Source: Chthoniobacterales bacterium (GTDB lineage Bacteria > Verrucomicrobiota > Verrucomicrobiia > Chthoniobacterales > UBA6821). From it: a stretch of 9,706 nt of DNA. The stretch lies in the NCBI GenBank assembly GCA_021733705.1, contig JAIPKF010000043.1, positions 1-9,706 on the forward strand. The letters are read 5' to 3'. Below, in pieces: positions 5,587-9,706 of this stretch. Below the pieces are notes generated by a model. That model was not told the DNA's origin. It was given only the letters and a program-made list of their open reading frames with translations, and searched no databases. The position numbers and the translations under genes are program-made. Position 1 is the first letter of the stretch. The number at the start of each line of letters is the position of its first letter.

Positions 5587-6505
5587 CATTGATCCAGATG
5601 CCCCTGATAAACCCTCCTCATCTGCTCTGAAAACCGAACTAAGGGCTCCCTCTTCATTGAAATTAAAAATGCCCCCGATTCCTATTGGAACAAAATTATT
5701 AGGAGGACCTTCTCCGCTCTTTATTCTAGGCCCATGTGTGATTGAGGGTGAAAAACCTTTGTTGCGTGCTGCTAAAAAAATCTACTCCATCTGTGATGAG
5801 CTTGGGGTCGATTTTATTTTTAAAGCCTCTTACGATAAAGCAAATCGGACCTCAGCAACTTCCTATCGTGGTATTGGTCCACGTGAAGGATGTGCCATGT
5901 TGGCTGAGGTTGGAGCAGCTATTGGGGTTCCTGTGACAACGGACATTCACTCCCCAGAAGAGGCACTAATAGCCGCAGAAGCTATCGACTTATTACAAAT
6001 CCCAGCATTTCTTTGTCGTCAGACCGATCTAATCGTAGCTGCTGCTACAACAGGCCGCGTTGTTAATGTTAAAAAAGGACAATTTCTTGCTCCTTGGGAT
6101 CTCAAGCCTATTGCAGAAAAACTTACTAGTGCTGGGTGTAAAAAATTCTTCTTTACGGAACGTGGAACTACCTTTGGCTATAATAACCTGGTAGCTGATA
6201 TGCGTTCTCTCTATTGGATTAGGGAAGCCGGCTATCATGTTGTATTTGATGCTACACACTCTGTGCAGCGTCCCGGTGGAGGTGGAGATCACACCACGGG
6301 GGATGGCATTTTGGCTCCTGTACTAGCACGAGCAGCAATGGCTGCTGGCGCTGATGGAATTTTTCTAGAAACGCATGAAGATCCAACAAAAGCTTTTTCT
6401 GATGGCCCTAATCAAATTCCCCATGACTCTCTTCGTAAGGTGCTAAGCTCTCTTATAGCAATTCACAGGGCAGTCCATGAATCGCTCTCAATCTCAGATG
6501 CCTGA
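5579..6505 (+). CDS. kdsA: 3-deoxy-8-phosphooctulonate (Kdo-8-P) synthase, metal-dependent type
   Basis: KdsA condenses phosphoenolpyruvate with arabinose-5-phosphate to make Kdo-8-phosphate, the precursor of the LPS inner-core sugar. The barrel shows FILGPCVIEG (48-57), FKASYDKANRTS (81-92), IPAFLCRQTDL (141-151), VNVKKGQFLAPWD (162-174), TERGTTFGYNN (193-203) and DATHSVQRPGG (224-234). Cys53 with His227, Glu264 and Asp275 are the four metal ligands known from the Aquifex-type enzyme. Metal-independent KdsA (E. coli type) has Asn in place of the Cys, so this is the metal-dependent class. About 30 extra N-terminal residues precede the domain. A later ATG at 5669 (MPPIPIG) would give 278 residues, the usual length, so the start is open. 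The ATG at 5579 overlaps the chaperone gene. The lpt genes follow, consistent with an LPS operon. Confidence 0.95.
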   Translation: MHSIDPDAPDKPSSSALKTELRAPSSLKLKMPPIPIGTKLLGGPSPLFILGPCVIEGEKPLLRAAKKIYSICDELGVDFIFKASYDKANRTSATSYRGIGPREGCAMLAEVGAAIGVPVTTDIHSPEEALIAAEAIDLLQIPAFLCRQTDLIVAAATTGRVVNVKKGQFLAPWDLKPIAEKLTSAGCKKFFFTERGTTFGYNNLVADMRSLYWIREAGYHVVFDATHSVQRPGGGGDHTTGDGILAPVLARAAMAAGADGIFLETHEDPTKAFSDGPNQIPHDSLRKVLSSLIAIHRAVHESLSISDA

Positions 6506-6600
6506 ATTCATCACATTTTCTCTCGTGGAGCAATTCCACTCCTAATAATAATTCCACAGGAAAAGATTGAAATTTGAGAAATCGGAAGAAAATTATACTC

Positions 6601-7089
6601 ATGTCCTTGTTTTTTTTTAGAGCCCTTATTTTTTTAGTAATGACGGCCTTTGCCATTGCAGAACCTGCTTCCTCAAATGCCAAGGAGGATTCCCGTTCTG
6701 ATAAAGAGAGTGCTCCCATTGATCTGCCAGCTCCTATTGGAGAAGATATGAAAGGAATAATGATTCCTCAATATGATGCAGAAGGACATCTTGTCATGAA
6801 TTTTATTGCCGAAAAAGTACGCAAAATCAATTCACAGGAAGTCGAGATTGATTCTCTTAAAATTGGATTTTTTGAACGTGATGGTAAAGATGTGAGCGTA
6901 TTTGTACCGCATGGGAAATTTCACTTGGAAACAAAAATACTCACTACTGATAGTGAGGTTACCATTAAACGCGAGGACTTTGAGATGGTCGGAGAATCTG
7001 CTGCTTTTGACACGACAAAGCGATATGGCACTATGAAAGGACACGTGCACACAGAAATTCGAAATGCTATTCCTGCTCAGGTACCTTAA
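6601..7089 (+). CDS. lptC: LptC-like LPS-export protein
   Basis: LptC is the bitopic inner-membrane protein that receives LPS from LptB2FG and passes it to LptA. The product has an N-terminal hydrophobic segment (MSLFFFRALIFLVMTAFAIA), a charged linker, then an all-beta region about 100 residues long with alternating polar and hydrophobic residues and the phrases IPQYDAEGHLVMNFIAEKVRKI, VFVPHGKFHLETKILTTDSEV and ENFEMVGESAAFDTTKRYG-like turn, as in the LptC jellyroll. Sequence similarity in this family is low, so the assignment leans on position between kdsA and lptA/lptB. I start at the ATG at 6601, with GGAAGA about 11 bases upstream. A TTG at 6574 would add MRNRKKIIL, a good signal n-region, and cannot be excluded. 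About 95 bp separate it from kdsA. Confidence 0.75.
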   Translation: MSLFFFRALIFLVMTAFAIAEPASSNAKEDSRSDKESAPIDLPAPIGEDMKGIMIPQYDAEGHLVMNFIAEKVRKINSQEVEIDSLKIGFFERDGKDVSVFVPHGKFHLETKILTTDSEVTIKREDFEMVGESAAFDTTKRYGTMKGHVHTEIRNAIPAQVP

Positions 7090-7105
7090 GGCTAAGCAAT
7101 CAATT

Positions 7106-7684
7106 ATGAGAAATCTTTTTCCTCAAAAAATCAGTTTTTTTATTTTGCTGCTGATCTTTTCTGTTCATCAGAGCATGGGAGAAACAGCCCCAGAGGCAAC
7201 TTCGCAGCCTAATAATCTGTTGAAGTTAGGCATTGGAAGTAAACCACGGCCTAAAAATGCACGAACAATAATCGATGCTGAAGAGGGGGCCTGGTTTGAT
7301 GATCTCACCAATACGATTGAATTTAATGGGCACGTGGTCGTCCACGATCCACAGTTCACCTTATATTGCGACAAGTTACATGTTGTGATGAACAAAAATC
7401 GTCAAGGGCTTCAGCAGGTTATTGCAACAGGGAATGTTTTTATTGAACAAGAAAACACAAATGATCAAGGGGAAGTCATTAAATCAATGGCACGTGCTGG
7501 AGAGGCTCTCTATGAGCCGCTGACTGGTGATATGACACTGAAAATATGGCCTCAAATTCAACAAGGTAGAAGTTATCAAGTCGGAACAGAAGAAGGAACA
7601 GTGATGATTCTTAATAATAAGGGGAGTTCCCGAACACTTGGAAAGAGTCGGGCTATGGTTGTAGATCCTGGTCAAACACTGTAG
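7106..7684 (+). CDS. lptA: LptA/OstA-like periplasmic LPS-transport protein
   Basis: LptA oligomers form the periplasmic bridge that carries LPS from LptC to LptD. The 192-residue product has a signal peptide (MRNLFPQKISFFILLLIFSV, probable cleavage near SMG-ETA). The OstA-type beta domain follows: TIIDAEEGAWFDDLTNTIEFNGHVVVHD, LYCDKLHVVM, QQVIATGNVFIEQ and ARAGEALYEPLTGDMTL, the characteristic succession of GxV strands with unwanted-membrane-like repeats. I use the ATG at 7106 because the longer in-frame start at 7064 lies inside the lptC-like gene and would put 14 polar residues before the signal peptide. The start is 16 bp after the lptC-like stop. lptB follows after 54 bp. The C-terminus (SRAMVVDPGQTL) is a short unstructured tail. 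Confidence 0.85.
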   Translation: MRNLFPQKISFFILLLIFSVHQSMGETAPEATSQPNNLLKLGIGSKPRPKNARTIIDAEEGAWFDDLTNTIEFNGHVVVHDPQFTLYCDKLHVVMNKNRQGLQQVIATGNVFIEQENTNDQGEVIKSMARAGEALYEPLTGDMTLKIWPQIQQGRSYQVGTEEGTVMILNNKGSSRTLGKSRAMVVDPGQTL

Positions 7685-7738
7685 ACAATTCTTTAACCTT
7701 TACTCGATACTCATTACCCGTTATTGGGTGAGGTCCTT

Positions 7739-8509
7739 ATGTCTTCTCAATATCCCTCTCCCTTTTCTCCAATAACATCGGAAGATGAATCCATCTTAAG
7801 AACAGATGAGTTAGTAAAAGTTTATAATGGGCGCTCTGTCGTCAATGGAGTTAATATCCATGTACGTCCTGGAGAAATTGTGGGGTTGCTAGGACCTAAC
7901 GGAGCGGGCAAAACAACGACTTTTTATATGATCGTTGGTTTAGTTCGACCTGATGGTGGACGCACCTTCTTTAACGGGGTTGATGTCACCCATGAACCCA
8001 TGTACAAACGAGCTCGCCTGGGCATGGGGTATTTACCTCAAGAGGAATCGATTTTTAGAAAAATGACTGTAGAGGAAAATATTCTCTCTATTTTACAAAC
8101 AACATCTCTCACGAAACAACAGCAACTCGATCGTTGCGAGGAATTGCTGACACGTTTTGGAATTGATCATTTGGCAAAAAATGAAGCATTGACCTTGAGC
8201 GGTGGTGAGAAACGCCGTTTGACGATTGCCCGCTCCTTAGTCATGAATCCATCACTGCTCATGCTTGATGAACCATTCAGCGGTGTTGATCCTATTGCTG
8301 TTTATGATGTTCAACAGGTTATTTCAGATCTTCGAGATAGTGGTTTAGCCATTATTATTACCGATCATAATGTGCGAGAGACCTTGGCAATTACTGATCG
8401 TGCTTATCTCATTTTTGAAGGACGTGTTGAAAGTCAGGGGGATAAAGATTTCTTACTTCATGATCCAATTAGTCGCAAGCTGTATTTGGGAGAATCTTTT
8501 TCCATGTAA
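7739..8509 (+). CDS. lptB: LptB, ATPase of the LPS-export ABC transporter
   Basis: LptB dimers hydrolyse ATP on the cytoplasmic face of LptFG to extract LPS from the inner membrane. All ABC motifs are present: Walker A GPNGAGKTT (52-60), the Q-loop in YLPQEESIFRKMTVEEN (Gln101), signature LSGGEKRR (153-160), Walker B LLMLDEP (173-179) with the D-loop SGVDP, and the switch His210 in ITDHNVRETL. YLPQEESIFRKMTVEEN and FSGVDPIAV are typical LptB phrases and separate it from other ABC ATPases. I chose the ATG at 7739 because GGTGAGG lies 5 bases upstream, the clearest Shine-Dalgarno in the window; an in-frame TTG at 7724 adds five residues. The 256 residues include about 22 extra N-terminal residues. 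The transport permeases LptF and LptG are not in the window. Confidence 0.96.
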   Translation: MSSQYPSPFSPITSEDESILRTDELVKVYNGRSVVNGVNIHVRPGEIVGLLGPNGAGKTTTFYMIVGLVRPDGGRTFFNGVDVTHEPMYKRARLGMGYLPQEESIFRKMTVEENILSILQTTSLTKQQQLDRCEELLTRFGIDHLAKNEALTLSGGEKRRLTIARSLVMNPSLLMLDEPFSGVDPIAVYDVQQVISDLRDSGLAIIITDHNVRETLAITDRAYLIFEGRVESQGDKDFLLHDPISRKLYLGESFSM

Positions 8510-8622
8510 TTTTGGACTGTTTTTTTGTATTTTATTGCCGATTATTCTATCAGATTTTAAATCCTCTATCTCTTCAGGTGCCCGGCTCATAAGTCAGGAT
8601 TTGAAAAAGTTCTATTATAAAC

Positions 8623-9567
8623 ATGAACAAAAATATCGTAAAAATGCTGAGTGTTTCTGAATTTTTTACTCGTTATAAAAAAGAACTTCAATTAGAGCAG
8701 CTCAATGAAGAATCAGGAGAGGAGTCATTCATTCAAGAACCCACAATCAATCGACCAGGATTAGCACTCGCAGGATTTTTTCGTTACTTTCCATTTAAGC
8801 GACTTCAAGTGGCAGGATACGCAGAGTTAAGTTATTTGCGGCATCTCGAGGTTGAAGAGTGTGAAATGAGGTTAAGAGAAATTTTTACTCTTCGCATTCC
8901 GGCACTTGTTGTTTCTCGAGGATGCACACTTCCTTCAAAGTTATTAAAAATTGGAGAAGAATTTAAGGTGCCTATTTTTCGTACTCCGCTTATTACAATG
9001 GAATTTATTAACGCGGCAACCATTGCTTTGGAGGAAGCGTTTGCTCCAGTTTCAACAGAATTTGGTAGTATGGTTGATATTCTTGGAATTGGAGTTCTTA
9101 TCAAGGGACAAACAGGTATCGGTAAAAGCGAATGCGTTCTTGGTTTAATAGAACGGGGATACAGTCTTGTAAGTGATGATATAACACGCTTCCGAAATTT
9201 CGAAGGTCGTGAGTTATTTGGGACCAGTAGTGATGTTACTCGATATCATATGGAAATTCGCGGCATTGGTATCATTAATGTTCCCGCTATTTTTGGTATC
9301 GGAGCTGTTCGGCCAGAGAAAAGACTCGATTTGATTGTTACATTGAAAGACTGGAATGAGGTAGAGCATATCGAACGAGTAGGACTCGACGTAGAATTTC
9401 TCACAATTCTAGGAATTGATATACCTCATCTCACTATTCCTGTGAGGAAGGGGCGTGATGTCTCTCGTTTAGTAGAGGTTGCAGCTCTCGATCAAAAATT
9501 AAAATCGATGGGTTATCATGCTGCTCAGGAGTTCAATAATCGACTCCTTCAAGTCATGAAAGAGTAA
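8623..9567 (+). CDS. hprK: HPr kinase/phosphorylase
   Basis: HprK phosphorylates HPr at a serine when ATP and glycolytic intermediates are high and removes the phosphate with inorganic phosphate when they are low. The N-terminal domain shows INRPGLALAGFFRYFP (42-57) and LSYLRHLE; the kinase domain shows the P-loop GQTGIGKSE (162-170), LVSDD with the Asp pair 185-186, MEIRGIGIINV (210-220), FGIGAVRPEKR and IPVRKGRD (272-279). Ending VMKE, it is full length. The residue aligned with the conserved His that precedes the P-loop (IHG in B. subtilis His140) is Phe147 here (EFG). The ATG at 8623 is the longest start; MLSVSEFF at 8644 fits the family N-terminus better. Neither has a clear Shine-Dalgarno. 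ptsH starts 8 bp after the stop, so kinase and substrate are paired. Confidence 0.95.
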   Translation: MNKNIVKMLSVSEFFTRYKKELQLEQLNEESGEESFIQEPTINRPGLALAGFFRYFPFKRLQVAGYAELSYLRHLEVEECEMRLREIFTLRIPALVVSRGCTLPSKLLKIGEEFKVPIFRTPLITMEFINAATIALEEAFAPVSTEFGSMVDILGIGVLIKGQTGIGKSECVLGLIERGYSLVSDDITRFRNFEGRELFGTSSDVTRYHMEIRGIGIINVPAIFGIGAVRPEKRLDLIVTLKDWNEVEHIERVGLDVEFLTILGIDIPHLTIPVRKGRDVSRLVEVAALDQKLKSMGYHAAQEFNNRLLQVMKE

Positions 9568-9575
9568 AAATCACT

Positions 9576-9706
9576 ATGATCGATTCTTCTGATTCTAAAA
9601 AAAATCTTGATGATACGCCTTGCGTGATCAAAGAGGTCACTATAAAAAACAGTAATGGCCTTCATGCTCGCCCTGCAGCACTCTTTGTGAAGACAGCTAA
9701 TCAATT
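9576..9706 (+). CDS. ptsH: Phosphocarrier protein HPr, N-terminal part (runs off the window)
   Basis: HPr passes phosphate between PTS proteins and is the target of HprK. From the ATG at 9576, 43 codons are open to the window edge. The family motif GLHARPAALFV starts at residue 28, with the active His at residue 30. About 15 residues (MIDSSDSKKNLDDTP) precede the usual first strand (VIKEVTIKN), an extension longer than in typical HPr, whose active His is residue 15. The regulatory Ser region lies beyond the window, so it cannot be checked whether HprK could modify it. The gene follows hprK by 8 bp, indicating one operon. A downstream PTS enzyme I gene would complete the system but is out of view. 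Confidence 0.93.
   Translation, partial: MIDSSDSKKNLDDTPCVIKEVTIKNSNGLHARPAALFVKTANQ

Noticed and set aside
8370..8660. 96-codon plus-strand frame between lptB and hprK
   Set aside because: Overlaps lptB in another frame and then runs into hprK; no recognisable content.

Overview
The window comes from a Gram-negative bacterium with moderately low GC. It encodes enzymes for Kdo synthesis and for export of lipopolysaccharide to the outer membrane, plus signal-peptide-bearing periplasmic proteins and a lipoprotein candidate. An LPS-export block next to an HPr kinase/HPr pair, a CesT-type secretion chaperone and a secreted sulfatase-modifying-factor-like protein together suggest the PVC superphylum, most likely Verrucomicrobiota. 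This is inference from gene content. No rRNA or tRNA gene is present to fix the taxonomy.

Left part (1-2387), minus strand. The window opens inside pnp (polynucleotide phosphorylase; N-terminal 310 codons present). Upstream of it is rpsO (ribosomal protein S15), in the common rpsO-pnp order. A strong intrinsic terminator (1501-1530) separates rpsO from a small exported cysteine-rich protein. Upstream of that is an 84-residue protein with two membrane segments. Neither small protein is recognised.

Middle part (2388-5091), an accessory island. Two minus-strand genes lie 10 bp apart: a lipoprotein-like protein, then a 478-residue exported protein with eight 11-residue DG repeats and a C-terminal FGE/SUMF1-like domain that lacks the catalytic cysteines. 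The pair is bracketed by repeats. A nearly symmetrical 184-bp palindromic, MITE-like element (4756-4939) lies at the 5' side, and a 57-bp partial copy of its right end (2679-2735) lies at the 3' side. A third, unrelated 151-bp inverted-repeat structure (2518-2668) is beside the partial copy. The palindrome lies in the 5' region of the lipoprotein gene, in frame with it and without stops, so its true start is unclear.

Right part (5092-9706), plus strand, a compact run of envelope and regulatory genes: a CesT-family chaperone overlapping kdsA (Kdo-8-phosphate synthase, metal-dependent type), then lptC-like, lptA-like and lptB (parts of the Lpt bridge that moves LPS across the periplasm), then hprK (HPr kinase/phosphorylase) and the start of ptsH (HPr). 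KdsA makes the Kdo precursor for the LPS inner core and LptB/C/A help move finished LPS outward. HprK and HPr form a phosphorylation-based regulatory pair that probably senses carbon or energy status.

Most starts have no clear Shine-Dalgarno sequence; lptB is the best exception.
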